Source of the DNA: JAHJQZ01 sp963667595
Lineage (GTDB): Bacteria; Pseudomonadota; Alphaproteobacteria; Rhizobiales; Devosiaceae
DNA: 64,000 nt
NCBI GenBank assembly: GCA_963667595.2
Contig: CAXXWD010000001.1
Location: 1,178,001 to 1,242,000 of the forward strand
Reading direction: 5' to 3'
The notes beneath the pieces were generated by a model. That model worked only from the letters and a program-made list of their open reading frames with translations, made no database searches and was not told the origin of the DNA. Position 1 is the stretch's first letter. Each line of letters begins with the position of its first letter. Positions 23,192 to 33,042 of the stretch are shown in pieces. The position numbers and the translations under genes were made by a program.

Positions 23192-25678
23192 ATGGCGGAC
23201 GTAACCATTGAAAAGCCGAAACCTTATTTTGCGGGCACCACGCGCAAGCTGGGCTTTGTGCTCCCCTTTTTAATGATCGGATTAACCGTGTTGGGCTCGA
23301 TCGCCGTCGGTATCGCGGCATTCGGGTTCGCCCGCGCCGGGCTCGAGGACGCGGGCAAAACCCAGTTGGCCATTCTCGCCGACAGCCGGAGCGAGGCCTT
23401 CCAGGTCGCCATGCAACGCAGCGTGGCCGATCTCGAAACCATGGCCTCCGGCGCGGCGACCAGAGAGGCCATATCCAACCTCACCACCGTGGTCTCGTCG
23501 ATGTCGGACGAGCAGGAAAAGGTGAGGGCTTTCTTCGATCTTGGCGCGTCGGTTGAAGATCGCGCCGCGATGAACGGAGATGGCGGCAAGACAATGTATA
23601 ATTTCCGCCATACCGGGTTTCACAACGGCATCTATTCCGTCTGGAAAAACGGCGGTTATGGCGACATCTACTTCGTCAACACCGCTGGCAACATTCTTTA
23701 TTCGGTGACCAAATCCGAGGATTTCCTCAAAACGATCGACGACGAAGCCATCGCCACCAGCGGACTTGCCACCGCCGTCGCCGAAGCGGAAGCCGCCGGT
23801 ATCGGGACAACGGTCGTGTCGGACTATGCCCGTTACGCGCTCAATGGCGGAACGCCGGCCCTGTTCCTGGCGCGTACCGTTGCGAGCGCATCCAAAGCCG
23901 ACAGGGCGATCGGCACAGTCGTATTCCGGCTCGACGCCAATTTCTTCGACGATTTGCTGTCCGGCCGCGACGGACTTGGTCGCACCGGGCAGACCTTCCT
24001 GATCGACGAAAAGGGTCTGGTCCTGTCCGACATGCCGCTCGCGTCGTCTCCGACGGCCCTGTCTTTGTCCATCGATAACGCCACGCTAGCAGAGGCGGCC
24101 GGGAACGACTCCCTGGTCCAGACCAGCCGTATCGACACTTCCGGCGTTTCCAATCTGTCCGTCGCGGTTCCCGTGAGCTTTTTCGGTAAACATTGGGCCG
24201 TCGTCGCCGAACGGGCGGAAAGTGAGGTCATGGGCGCGGTGACCACGATCTTCTGGGCCATGGTTATCGCCACGCTTGGCGTCATCGTTTTGGCTTCCAT
24301 CCTGGGCATCGTCATCTCCCGTCGCATCACGCGGCCGATCTCCACCTTGACCCATACCATGCAGGCGCTGGCGGACGGTGATCTCGATGCCGAAATCGGC
24401 AGTCTCAATCGCCGCGATGAAATCGGCGAGATGGCCCGAACGGTCCAGGTCTTCAGGGAAAATGCCCTCAAGGTTCGCGAACTGGATGAAAGGGAAGCCG
24501 AGCGCACCGAACAGGCGCGCGCGGACCGCGCCCAAATGATGCAGGAGCTGCAGCGGTCCTTCGGCGTGGTCGTCGACGCCGCCATCGCGGGGGATTTCTC
24601 CAAGCGGGTGGATATCGAGTTTTCCGACGCCGAACTGAACGCCCTGGCACGTTCGATCAACGATCTGGTCGAAACGGTCGACCGCGGCATCGGGGAAACC
24701 GGCGATGTTCTCGCCGCCCTGGCCGAGACCGACCTGACGCAACGCGTGTCCAGCACCTATCAGGGGGCCTTCGAAAAGCTGAAACAGGACACCAATGCCC
24801 TGGCCGACAAGCTCGTCGAAATCGTCACTCAACTGCGCGATACATCGCGTGGCGTGAAGACGGCGACGGGCGAGATTCTTTCCGGCACCAACGATCTTTC
24901 CGAACGCACCACCAAGCAGGCGGCAACGATCGAAGAGACCAGTGCGGCCATGGAACAGCTTGCCCACACGGTCATGGACAACGCCAAGCGGGCCGAAGAG
25001 GCCAGTAACGAAGCCGGCAATGCATCGCGGACCGCCGAGGAAGGCGGCAAGGTCATGTCCGACGCCAACGAAGCGATGGAACGGATCTCGGCCTCTTCCG
25101 CCAAGATCTCCAACATCATCGGCATGATCGACGACATCGCCTTCCAGACCAACCTTCTGGCCCTGAACGCTTCGGTCGAAGCGGCGCGCGCCGGCGAGGC
25201 CGGCAAGGGCTTCGCGGTCGTCGCCGTCGAGGTCAGGCGTCTGGCCCAGAGTTCCGCCAAGGCCAGTTCCGAGGTCAAGGCGCTCATCCAGCAAAGCGCC
25301 GACGAGGTCGCGGATGGCTCCAAGCTGGTGGCGTCGGCGGCAAAGAAGCTGACCGAGATCCTGACGGCGGCCAAGGCGAACGCCGTTGAACTGGAAGGCA
25401 TCACCAAGGAAAGCCGGCAACAGGCATCCGCCATCGAAGAGGTCAACTTGGCGGTTCGCCAGATGGACGAAATGACCCAGCACAACGCCGCGCTGGTCGA
25501 AGAAACCAACGCAGCCATCGAACAGACGGAAGCGCAAGCCTCCGAACTCGATCGCATCGTTGCGGTGTTCACGCTCGACGAAACCGGAACCCCGACGCAA
25601 AAGGCTACGGCCAGACCGGCCAAATCCTACCTGACGAACGGCAACGCAGCCATCGACACGGACTGGAATAACTTCTAG
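23192..25678 (+). CDS. methyl-accepting chemotaxis protein (double HAMP)
   Basis: 828 residues. Membrane helix at about 22-48, a large periplasmic Cache-like sensor (about 50-345, with YGDIYFVNTAGNILYSVTK and GRTGQTFLIDEKGLVLSD), and a second helix at about 347-372. HAMP follows (ITRPISTLTHTMQALADGDLDAEI) with a second HAMP-like linker around 455-540. The signalling domain (about 547-800) has the conserved tip DDIAFQTNLLALNASVEAARAGEAGKGFAVVAVEVR. The protein ends DWNNF, which matches the x-W-x-x-F tether used by CheR and CheB. The ligand is unknown. First of two tandem receptors. Tandem terminators follow. Confidence 0.95.
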   Translation: MADVTIEKPKPYFAGTTRKLGFVLPFLMIGLTVLGSIAVGIAAFGFARAGLEDAGKTQLAILADSRSEAFQVAMQRSVADLETMASGAATREAISNLTTVVSSMSDEQEKVRAFFDLGASVEDRAAMNGDGGKTMYNFRHTGFHNGIYSVWKNGGYGDIYFVNTAGNILYSVTKSEDFLKTIDDEAIATSGLATAVAEAEAAGIGTTVVSDYARYALNGGTPALFLARTVASASKADRAIGTVVFRLDANFFDDLLSGRDGLGRTGQTFLIDEKGLVLSDMPLASSPTALSLSIDNATLAEAAGNDSLVQTSRIDTSGVSNLSVAVPVSFFGKHWAVVAERAESEVMGAVTTIFWAMVIATLGVIVLASILGIVISRRITRPISTLTHTMQALADGDLDAEIGSLNRRDEIGEMARTVQVFRENALKVRELDEREAERTEQARADRAQMMQELQRSFGVVVDAAIAGDFSKRVDIEFSDAELNALARSINDLVETVDRGIGETGDVLAALAETDLTQRVSSTYQGAFEKLKQDTNALADKLVEIVTQLRDTSRGVKTATGEILSGTNDLSERTTKQAATIEETSAAMEQLAHTVMDNAKRAEEASNEAGNASRTAEEGGKVMSDANEAMERISASSAKISNIIGMIDDIAFQTNLLALNASVEAARAGEAGKGFAVVAVEVRRLAQSSAKASSEVKALIQQSADEVADGSKLVASAAKKLTEILTAAKANAVELEGITKESRQQASAIEEVNLAVRQMDEMTQHNAALVEETNAAIEQTEAQASELDRIVAVFTLDETGTPTQKATARPAKSYLTNGNAAIDTDWNNF

Positions 25679-25741
25679 CGCGAGGAACGAAAAGGCGGAC
25701 ACCAGGTTCTTGCCCTGGTCGCCGCGACGACAAAGACAGCA

Positions 25742-25788
25742 CCGGGTGCTTTGATATCTTCAAACGCCCGGCGCTCTTGTTTTTTTTA
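25742..25788 (+). terminator. terminator after the first chemoreceptor gene
   Basis: CCGGGTGCTTTGA pairs with TTCAAACGCCCGG (one G-T pair, one mismatch in 13) around a 4-nt loop. A run of T (25780-25787) follows 8 bases later. Confidence 0.8.
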
Positions 25789-25816
25789 GCTTTCGCTATT
25801 TTCCACTTGACTTGGA

Positions 25817-25845
25817 AAGGGCGCCCACCGGCGCCCTTTTGTTTT
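25817..25845 (+). terminator. second terminator after the first chemoreceptor gene
   Basis: AAGGGCGCC and GGCGCCCTT form a perfect 9-bp stem with loop CACC, followed by TTGTTTT. Tandem with the previous one. Confidence 0.88.
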
Positions 25846-26057
25846 ATCGGCCGCTGGCAAAAGGAAACGAACGGCAAACTTGTTCGCATACACCGCACAT
25901 CTCGACCATTTCGACAGAGAAAGTCACCGGCTACTTGCCTGATGTCTTTTTACTAGAGCAATTCGGGTTTTAATATCTATCGTGGACTTTAATCGGCAAT
26001 TAATGGCTTGCCACGAATATGTGGATCAAGTCGCCGATTGGAGGACGAGGCACCAAA

Positions 26058-28769
26058 ATGAAGTTTTTTAGCGAAATTTCGATTGCCAGAAAACTGCCAC
26101 TGGCACTGTTCCTATCCGGACTTGTGGTAAGTCTTGGCGTAGGACTAACAAGTTACCTGATCACATCAACTTCTTTGCAGGATTCGACCCGACAAAACCT
26201 TGGGGCCGTTGCGCGCGAGCGCAGCCATCTTCTGTCCAGCTCCATTGCGGCGATCGAACGCGATGTCATGAGCACGGCGAAGCAGGCGTCCACTATTCAG
26301 GCTCTCAGGGATTTTGCCGGTGCCTGGATGCAGCTGAAAAGCGCCGCCTCGGACAAGCTGCGCGATTTCTACATCACCAACAATCCCAATCCCGACGATC
26401 TGTCCGAATATGCCGGCGACGGCAGCGGCATGACCTACAACACGCCGCATCTGAAATTCCACGAAGGATTCAGGCAGATCGCCCAGGTTGGCGGCTATGG
26501 CGACGTGCTCATGGTCGATACGTTCGGCAATATCGTTTATTCGGTCACAAAGGGCGACGACTTCGCCGGGAGCGTCAAGCCTGGGGAAGGAAATCTGGCT
26601 GATACCGGCCTGGCGCGCGTCTACGCCGCGGCCACGGCGCTCGAAGACACATCCGCTATTGTCGTTGAGGACATGTCGAACTACACGCCGCTCGGGAACA
26701 AGCCGACGGCCTTTTTCGCCACGCCCGTGGTCAATCCCGCCAACAGTCGGATCGTCGGCGTACTCGTTTATGCCGTGACCTCGGATCAGATCACGGGTTT
26801 TGTCGGCGATCGCACCGGACTCGACAAGACGGGCGAAGTGCTGGTGGTGGGCGATGATGGCATCTTCCGCTCGAATTCCGCGTTGATCGAGGGTGACGAA
26901 GCTTTGTCGCTCACCATCGGCTCGACCGAAATCAACAATGCCGCGCTCGGCACTCCGGCCGCCGGGATTCTGCCCAGCTACCGCAACATGAACATGCTGT
27001 TCGACGCGCGTCCGGTCGGCGCGCATGGGCTGAACTGGGCCGTCGTGGCGGTCAAATCGGCAGAAGAAGCGATGGCACCGGTCGCCAATCTCAGGAACAT
27101 GCTGTTTGCCTTGAGCGCCATTCTGCTGGTGCTTGTCGCCGTAGCGGGCCTTGTGTTCGCACGCAGCATCACGCGCCCGCTGACCGGTCTTGCCAGGACC
27201 ATGGACCAGATCGCCGACGGCGATCTTTTAACGGAAATCGCCGGAACCGTCCGCAAGGACGAAATCGGCGAAATGGCGCGAACGGTCGAGGTGTTCAAGA
27301 AGAACAGCATGCGGGTTGCCGAGCTCAACAAGCAGACCGAAGGTCATCTGGAGCAGGCGGCGGATTATGAGGGCCAGATTGCGGTGATCGGCAAATCACA
27401 GGCGGTGATCGCGTTCGACCTGAACGGAACGATCCTCGATGCCAACCAGAACTTCCTCGACGCGATGGGCTATCGTCTCGACGAGATCAAGGGCAAGCAT
27501 CATTCGATCTTCGTGACGCCCGATTATGCCAAGAGCGCAGACTACCGCCAGTTCTGGGAGACGTTGCGCTCCGGCCAGTATCAGGCGGCGGAATATCTGC
27601 GGCTTGGCAAGGGCGGTCGCCAGGTCTGGATCCAGGCGAGCTACAACCCGATTCTCGACGTCAACGGCAAGCCCTACAAGGTGATGAAATACGCAACCGA
27701 CATCACCGGGCGAAAGCAGGCGATGGAACGGTTGAGCGCAAGCCTGGAACGGTTGGCCGAGGGCAATCTCAACGCACGCGTCAACGAGCCGTTTACCGCC
27801 GAGTTCGAAAACGTGCGCATGGCGCTCAACCAGACCGTGGACCGGCTGGTCGACATCATCCATCAGCTGCGCCACACTTCGCGCGGCGTCAAGACGGCGA
27901 CGGGCGAGATCTTGTCCGGTGCCAACGATCTTTCCGAACGCACGACCAAGCAGGCCGCGACCATCGAGGAAACCTCCGCCGCCATGGAGCAGCTCGCGCA
28001 CACAGTCCTGGAGAACGCCAAGCGCGCCGGCACGGCGTCCGATCAGGCCCGGACGGCATCCGATACCGCCGAGGAAGGCGGCAAGGTCATGGCCGAGGCC
28101 AACGAAGCGATGGAACGGATCTCGGCTTCTTCCGCCAAGATCTCCAACATCATCGGTATGATCGACGATATCGCCTTCCAGACCAACCTTCTGGCCTTGA
28201 ACGCTTCGGTCGAAGCGGCACGGGCCGGAGAAGCCGGCAAGGGGTTTGCCGTGGTTGCTGTTGAGGTTCGTCGTCTGGCCCAGAGTTCGGCGAAAGCCTC
28301 GGCGGACGTCAAGGCCCTGATTGAACAGAGCGCATCGGAGGTTTCCGGCGGCACCAGGCTTGTCGCAGAGGCGACCGAAAAACTCTCCTCGATGCTCGAA
28401 GCGGTCCGGACCAATGCCGGCCAGATGGAAGAGATCGCCCGTGATAGCCGGGAGCAGGCTTCAGCCATCGAGGAAGTCAATGTCGCCGTAAGGCAGATGG
28501 ACGAGATGACCCAGCACAATGCGGCGCTGGTCGAAGAAACCAACGCGGCCATCGAACAAACCGAATCCCAGGCTTCCGAACTCGACCGCATCGTCGAGGT
28601 CTTCACGCTCGACGAGGGTGCGCCGACCCGGACCGGATCGCCCGCTCCGAAACCGGCGGCACCAAGACCCACTGGGGCCAAGGCATTACAGGAAAAGGTG
28701 ACCAAGGCGGCCGCATCCTACCTCACCAAGGGCAATGCCGCCGTCGACAAGGACTGGAGCGAGTTCTGA
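26058..28769 (+). CDS. methyl-accepting chemotaxis protein with internal PAS domain
   Basis: 903 residues from the ATG behind GAGGACGAGG. N-terminal helix (about 12-35), Cache-type periplasmic sensor (about 36-345, with GYGDVLMVDTFGNIVYSVTKGDDF), second helix (about 350-372), and HAMP (ITRPLTGLARTMDQIADGDLLTEI). A PAS domain at about 445-555 (AVIAFDLNGTILDANQNFLDAMGY...VMKYATDITGRKQ) could hold FAD or haem and sense redox or oxygen, followed by another HAMP-like piece. The signalling domain is almost the same as in the receptor upstream. Ends DWSEF, a CheR/CheB tether motif. The paralogue pair differs mainly by the PAS insertion. Confidence 0.95.
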   Translation: MKFFSEISIARKLPLALFLSGLVVSLGVGLTSYLITSTSLQDSTRQNLGAVARERSHLLSSSIAAIERDVMSTAKQASTIQALRDFAGAWMQLKSAASDKLRDFYITNNPNPDDLSEYAGDGSGMTYNTPHLKFHEGFRQIAQVGGYGDVLMVDTFGNIVYSVTKGDDFAGSVKPGEGNLADTGLARVYAAATALEDTSAIVVEDMSNYTPLGNKPTAFFATPVVNPANSRIVGVLVYAVTSDQITGFVGDRTGLDKTGEVLVVGDDGIFRSNSALIEGDEALSLTIGSTEINNAALGTPAAGILPSYRNMNMLFDARPVGAHGLNWAVVAVKSAEEAMAPVANLRNMLFALSAILLVLVAVAGLVFARSITRPLTGLARTMDQIADGDLLTEIAGTVRKDEIGEMARTVEVFKKNSMRVAELNKQTEGHLEQAADYEGQIAVIGKSQAVIAFDLNGTILDANQNFLDAMGYRLDEIKGKHHSIFVTPDYAKSADYRQFWETLRSGQYQAAEYLRLGKGGRQVWIQASYNPILDVNGKPYKVMKYATDITGRKQAMERLSASLERLAEGNLNARVNEPFTAEFENVRMALNQTVDRLVDIIHQLRHTSRGVKTATGEILSGANDLSERTTKQAATIEETSAAMEQLAHTVLENAKRAGTASDQARTASDTAEEGGKVMAEANEAMERISASSAKISNIIGMIDDIAFQTNLLALNASVEAARAGEAGKGFAVVAVEVRRLAQSSAKASADVKALIEQSASEVSGGTRLVAEATEKLSSMLEAVRTNAGQMEEIARDSREQASAIEEVNVAVRQMDEMTQHNAALVEETNAAIEQTESQASELDRIVEVFTLDEGAPTRTGSPAPKPAAPRPTGAKALQEKVTKAAASYLTKGNAAVDKDWSEF

Positions 28770-28781
28770 AACGACAAGGCC

Positions 28782-28832
28782 AGAGCATCGGGCAAAAAAC
28801 GGATTGGCGGTTTTTCCTCAGCTCGATGCTCT
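28782..28832 (+). terminator. long hairpin after the second chemoreceptor gene
   Basis: AGAGCATCG and CGATGCTCT form a perfect 9-bp outer stem, and inside it AAAAAACGG can pair partly with CGGTTTTT. It stands 12 bp after the stop and looks like a terminator or an intergenic palindromic repeat. Confidence 0.55.
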
Positions 28833-28989
28833 AGAACCTGAAACGCTGCAAACCAGGATGAGAAAGAGATCCTGGAATTTCGGTGCGCAATCCCGATGTC
28901 TGGTTTGACCCGAATGCCCTCTGTCAGTTTTTTTGCGCGACCGCAACACCGGTTGGGCAGGAAAACGAAACGCGTAAATCCCGGCGCCG

Positions 28990-29949
28990 TCAGGACAGTT
29001 TGACGATTTTGGTCAGGTGCCGTGGCGCCCGGGTGTCGAGCGATTTGGCCTGGGCCACGCGCTCGCCGAAAAGCTGTAAAAGCGGCAACACTTCCAGCGG
29101 ACGCCAGTCCTCGCCGGACGCCACGTCGAGCGTGAGGTCGCCCGGCCCGCCGATACCGCAAACGAACGCGCCCTTGGCGGAGAGTTCCTTTTGCAGCTTT
29201 TCTTCCTCGTCATGGGTCTGGCGCGAATAAATCAGCATGACGGCGGCGTTCTCGTCGCACAGGCTGACCGGTCCGTGTCGGTACTCGCCCGGATGGAAGG
29301 CCTGCGTGGTCGACAGGCTCATCTCCTGCATCTTGAGCGCGCCTTCGACGGCGATGCCGTAATTGGCGCCGCCCCCGAGAAAGACAAAAAGCCTGCGCCC
29401 GACCCAGGCGGAAATGTCGGTCTCGGCGAAACGCTTCATGAGGGTTTCCGCTGCGTCCGCGATGCCTTTTTGTTCGACGCACCCGCCCAGTTCGAAACCG
29501 GCCTTCAGCATCAAGCAGGCCGAGGCGGTCATGACGATCCCTTCCTCGGCATGCGTTTCGATATAAACGACGCGGTCGGACTGTCTCGTGAGCGCCGATC
29601 CTTCGGCGCAGGTCAGCCCGGTCACGAACTGTTTGCGCTTGCGGCTCGCTTCGGCGGCAAGAACGGTTTCCGTCGATTCGCCGCTGCGCGACAGGGCAAT
29701 GACGTGGACGGGGCCGGTATAGCTGGCGCTGAGATAGCTTTGCGGCCGGTGGAGCCACTCGCCGGCGGGCACCGCGATCGCCTCACGACCATTGGCGACG
29801 AACTCGACGGCCACGGACATCGCCAGATTGTAGGAGGTGCCGCAGCCAATGACGACGTAACGCGCGTCGGCCGCACCAAGCGGCGCCAGAGTTTCAGCGC
29901 GGCGCCAGAAGTCGAACTGCTCGAAAATGCTGCGTTCGGTTGCGTTCAT
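28990..29949 (-). CDS. SIS-domain sugar-phosphate isomerase/deaminase
   Basis: 319 residues with two SIS domains as in the isomerase half of GlmS and in AgaS/FrlB-type deglycases. The first has VVIGCGTSYNLAMSVAVEF and ALSRSGESTETVLA; the second has FLGGGANYGIAVEGALKMQEMSLSTTQAFHPGEYRHGPVSL. The lysine/glutamate of the last motif is catalytic in relatives. No glutaminase domain is present, so it does not make glucosamine-6-phosphate from glutamine. The next gene upstream encodes an amino-sugar-type kinase 50 bp away, so the pair probably breaks down a phosphorylated amino sugar. The frame is open further upstream but ATG 29949 begins the family N-terminus. Confidence 0.88.
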   Translation of the reverse strand: MNATERSIFEQFDFWRRAETLAPLGAADARYVVIGCGTSYNLAMSVAVEFVANGREAIAVPAGEWLHRPQSYLSASYTGPVHVIALSRSGESTETVLAAEASRKRKQFVTGLTCAEGSALTRQSDRVVYIETHAEEGIVMTASACLMLKAGFELGGCVEQKGIADAAETLMKRFAETDISAWVGRRLFVFLGGGANYGIAVEGALKMQEMSLSTTQAFHPGEYRHGPVSLCDENAAVMLIYSRQTHDEEEKLQKELSAKGAFVCGIGGPGDLTLDVASGEDWRPLEVLPLLQLFGERVAQAKSLDTRAPRHLTKIVKLS

Positions 29950-29999
29950 TGTACCCGTTTCCAATCCAGTTCCGTTCTTTTGCGGCGTGAGATCTGGCT

Positions 30000-30944
30000 T
30001 TACGAAAGCGCCTCGCGAACCCTGTCGCGCCAGCTTGTCGAGACCGGCCAGCCGGCGGCCCACGCCGCGCCCAGAAGCCCGCCGCCTAAGGGTGGCAGAA
30101 CCGGAAGAACCGGTGCACTGCCGAGCGTTTCGGACAGCGTTTCGATGACGAGCCGGCTTTTGAACACGCTTCCGGCAAAACTCCAGGGCACGTCCTGGAC
30201 CAGCCCGGCGCGCTCGCGCACGGCAATGACCTGTCGGGCAAGCTGCTTGGCCGCTTCCGTCATGATCTCTTGCGCCGTTGCCTCGCCGGCTTCGGCCATG
30301 GCATCGATCTGGCGTGCCAGACCCGCGATACCGGAACGCATATGTTCGAGCCGGGCCAGCCATTCGAGCAGACCGCCAAACCGGTCCGGATCCTCGGCAC
30401 CGATCGCTGCCGACAGCTTCTCCTGAAACGCCTTGGCGTCGCTGCGACCGTCGAACGCCCAGCTCGCGCGCTTGAGCGCTTCACGGCCGATCCAGTAGGC
30501 GCTGCCCTCGTCCCCGAAATCGTGCCCCCAGCCGCCGACGCGGTGATAGCGTCCGCCCGCATCGCGCGCCACGGCCATGGCGCCGGTGCCAGCCAGCGCC
30601 AACACGCCCTGGGCGCCGGCAAAAGCGCCATCATGCGCCATGAACACGTCGTTGATCACGATGGCGTCGGGACTGAGAAACGTATCGAGGGCCTGACGGT
30701 AGGCCTCGTCGTATTTCCGGCTCTCGCCGTAGCCGGGCATGCCAATCACGGCCCCCGCGATCCGGTCCTTTTCGATCGGTGCGGCGCTCAGCGCGGCGTC
30801 GAGATGGTCGCGCCATTGAGTGTTGTCGAAGGCGTTGACCCCGCCGACGGGAGGCAGAATCCTAACCTTGCCAGTCGTATCGGCCAAGCCAACCAATGTT
30901 TTCGTCCCGCCCCCGTCAAGGGCAAGCACCAAGTCTCGCGTCAT
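30000..30944 (-). CDS. BadF/BcrA-type ATPase, probable N-acetylglucosamine kinase
   Basis: 314 residues, ASKHA-fold kinase. Phosphate 1 motif is LALDGGGTKTLVGLAD at the start, phosphate 2 is VLALAGTGAMAVARD, and the adenosine region is near WSFAGSVFKS. GGWGHDFGDEGSAYWIGREAL is characteristic of the BadF/BadG/BcrA family members that phosphorylate N-acetylglucosamine or related amino sugars. It sits immediately before the SIS isomerase gene, which supports a role in amino-sugar use. Exact substrate unknown. Confidence 0.85.
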   Translation of the reverse strand: MTRDLVLALDGGGTKTLVGLADTTGKVRILPPVGGVNAFDNTQWRDHLDAALSAAPIEKDRIAGAVIGMPGYGESRKYDEAYRQALDTFLSPDAIVINDVFMAHDGAFAGAQGVLALAGTGAMAVARDAGGRYHRVGGWGHDFGDEGSAYWIGREALKRASWAFDGRSDAKAFQEKLSAAIGAEDPDRFGGLLEWLARLEHMRSGIAGLARQIDAMAEAGEATAQEIMTEAAKQLARQVIAVRERAGLVQDVPWSFAGSVFKSRLVIETLSETLGSAPVLPVLPPLGGGLLGAAWAAGWPVSTSWRDRVREALS

Positions 30945-31053
30945 GTTTTTTGCTGTGTCTGGGCGTAAAATTCGTGGGTTTTGGCTGCCTTGTCGACCAA
31001 AGCCCGGACTTCGTCAAGCGACAGGTCGCCAACACCGATCGTGCCACCCGCTC

Positions 31054-33042
31054 CTATTCGTCACGGCGCGCCCGCGCGAGCGTTTCGATGCGCCGTGTGG
31101 TCTCGGGGGTTTCCAGAAGATCGGCGAGCGGCGCCGCCAGCCGACGTCGCCAATTGGGATAGCCGTCGACCACGCCGGGCAGGTTGAACTGGTCCTCGAG
31201 TGCCAGCATATCCTCCAGCGGCGCGATGGCCAGGCGCGATCCCGCGCGCCCGATATGGCCGAGCGCGGCTTCGACGACCGGGGCGGGATCGTCCGGTTCC
31301 GGACGTGGTTCGGATCCCATGAACGTCGCCCAGAGCAGGCCGCGATCCCAGGCGCGCTTGCTCTCTTCGTTGGCGCGATTCGATCCGGCGGGCAGGCGGC
31401 CGAATTTTTCGGCCCAGTCGAGATCGACGCCGCGCCACCAGCCGGCCACCGTGGCCGTATCGTGGGTTCCCGTCATGGCAACGCTCAAGGGCTTGTAGTC
31501 CTGCGGCCCGACAAAGCCCTGATCCATCGCCCGTTCGAACCACAGGACCCGCATGCCCATCATGCGTTCGGCCTCGAGCGCATCGGCGAACCCGAACGGC
31601 TTGGTCCCGAGATCCTCGGCCACGATCAGGGCCTTGGCCCGATGGGATTCGAGCGCCGTCAGACGTAAAAGATCCCTGAACGGATAGGTCAGATAGGCGC
31701 CGTCGCGCGATTCTCCGGTTTCCGGCACGACCCAGAGCCGCGACAGGCCGAAGGCGTGGTCGATCCTTATCCCGCCCGCCCAGTCGAGCGTCGAGCGCAG
31801 CATGTCGATGAACGGCGCATAGCCACTTGCCCTGAGACCGCGCGGCGAAAAGCTGGTCAGCGTCCAGTTCTGCCCGAGCGGACCGAGCGGATCGGGAGGC
31901 GCGCCGATGCTGAGCCCTTCAAGCATCACGTCGCGATTGGCCCACATGTCGGCACCCGAAGGCCGGACGCCCACCGCCAGATCGGCAATGAGGCCAATGG
32001 CCATGCCGGCCGCCTTGGCCGTCGTCTGGACCTCGATCAGCCCCTGGCGCACCAGCCATTGTACGAACATGTAAAAATCGATCGTTTCCCGTTCCGTTTC
32101 GGCGAAACGCCGCACGTCGTCGCTTGCGGGGTCCTGGAAGGGGATCGGCCAGTCCTGCCAGCCCCTTTTGCCGTCGGCGCGGAAACGAATATCGAGCGCA
32201 TCGAAGAGCGCCTGCCGCGTGAGGGCGTCGCCGCCCTTTTTGGTATCGACGTCGAGCGCGGCGCGACGGGCGGGATCGAGCCGGTCGAACAGCGCTCTCA
32301 GATCCGTCAACCGCTGGGGCAGGGCCGTTGTCCAGTCCACCAACGCACCGCCGGCACGCGCCGGCAGGGGCGGCAGGCCGACAAGCGCCGGATCGCCGAG
32401 CGCACCATTGAGGAACATCCGGCTCGACGCCGAATAGGGCGAGAAATCGAAACCGGTGAACGGCAATAGCGCGTGCATGGGATTGATCATCACCGCGTCG
32501 GCGCCGCGCGCCGCGAAAAGCGCGACCGCCTCGTCAAGCAGGCCGAGATGTCCGTAGGGCTGCGCTTCTTTGCCGCGCAGCGCCGAAATCTGCACCGCCG
32601 GCCCCCACAGACGCCGGCTCTGCATTTCGGGAATGCCGTAGCAGGCGGACGGCGCGACGGCGAGGGTCATCCGGGTCCCGCCCAGAACCAGATCGTAATA
32701 GCCGGGCGTGTCGATGGCAGGCAGCACGAATCCCTCAAGATCGAAGGCCCGGGCCGTCCCGTCCTCGGCGAAAAGCTCCGCTTTCAAAAAGCCTTCTGGC
32801 AAAGGCGTCGGATGTCCGGTTTCGGTCACCAAAAGCTTGGGCGGCTGACGCTTTTCCGCAGCGATAAGATCGAGGCTTTCGGCCCTTTCGGCAGGACTTT
32901 CTGCTGGATAACCAAGGGCGTTAAGGATCGTGACAAGAGCGTCATCGGAAACGGTCTGGTCGACGCCATTGGCATCGCGCCACAACCGGGCGAGGCCCGC
33001 TGCCTCGGCAAGCAATCTGATCTGCTCTATTTCGGCCTCCAC
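31054..33042 (-). CDS. malQ: 4-alpha-glucanotransferase
   Basis: 662 residues, GH77 amylomaltase that moves alpha-1,4-glucan chains between oligosaccharides in maltodextrin and glycogen metabolism. Catalytic residues are in the expected order: nucleophile Asp in GIRIDHAFGLSRLW, acid/base Glu in LIVAEDLGTKP, and stabilising Asp in GTHDTATVAGWW. The 150-residue N-terminal extension is common in proteobacterial MalQ. The start is GTG at 33042. No other glycogen gene lies in the window, although the kinase and SIS genes are downstream on the same strand. Confidence 0.95.
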   Translation of the reverse strand: MEAEIEQIRLLAEAAGLARLWRDANGVDQTVSDDALVTILNALGYPAESPAERAESLDLIAAEKRQPPKLLVTETGHPTPLPEGFLKAELFAEDGTARAFDLEGFVLPAIDTPGYYDLVLGGTRMTLAVAPSACYGIPEMQSRRLWGPAVQISALRGKEAQPYGHLGLLDEAVALFAARGADAVMINPMHALLPFTGFDFSPYSASSRMFLNGALGDPALVGLPPLPARAGGALVDWTTALPQRLTDLRALFDRLDPARRAALDVDTKKGGDALTRQALFDALDIRFRADGKRGWQDWPIPFQDPASDDVRRFAETERETIDFYMFVQWLVRQGLIEVQTTAKAAGMAIGLIADLAVGVRPSGADMWANRDVMLEGLSIGAPPDPLGPLGQNWTLTSFSPRGLRASGYAPFIDMLRSTLDWAGGIRIDHAFGLSRLWVVPETGESRDGAYLTYPFRDLLRLTALESHRAKALIVAEDLGTKPFGFADALEAERMMGMRVLWFERAMDQGFVGPQDYKPLSVAMTGTHDTATVAGWWRGVDLDWAEKFGRLPAGSNRANEESKRAWDRGLLWATFMGSEPRPEPDDPAPVVEAALGHIGRAGSRLAIAPLEDMLALEDQFNLPGVVDGYPNWRRRLAAPLADLLETPETTRRIETLARARRDE

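Larger units (their letters stand above)
25679..26057. other. region between the two chemoreceptor genes
   Basis: 379 bp with no gene. It holds two consecutive terminator hairpins (25742-25788 and 25817-25845) and then AT-rich DNA (25930-26010) that should contain the promoter of the second receptor. No clear promoter hexamers could be picked. Confidence 0.5.

Noticed and set aside
24086..25702. 538-residue open frame antisense to the first chemoreceptor
   Set aside because: Antisense shadow caused by codon bias; the sense frame has every chemoreceptor motif.
29191..30426. 411-residue plus-strand frame over the SIS and kinase genes
   Set aside because: Spans two genes antisense; composition is typical of a shadow and there are no domain motifs.
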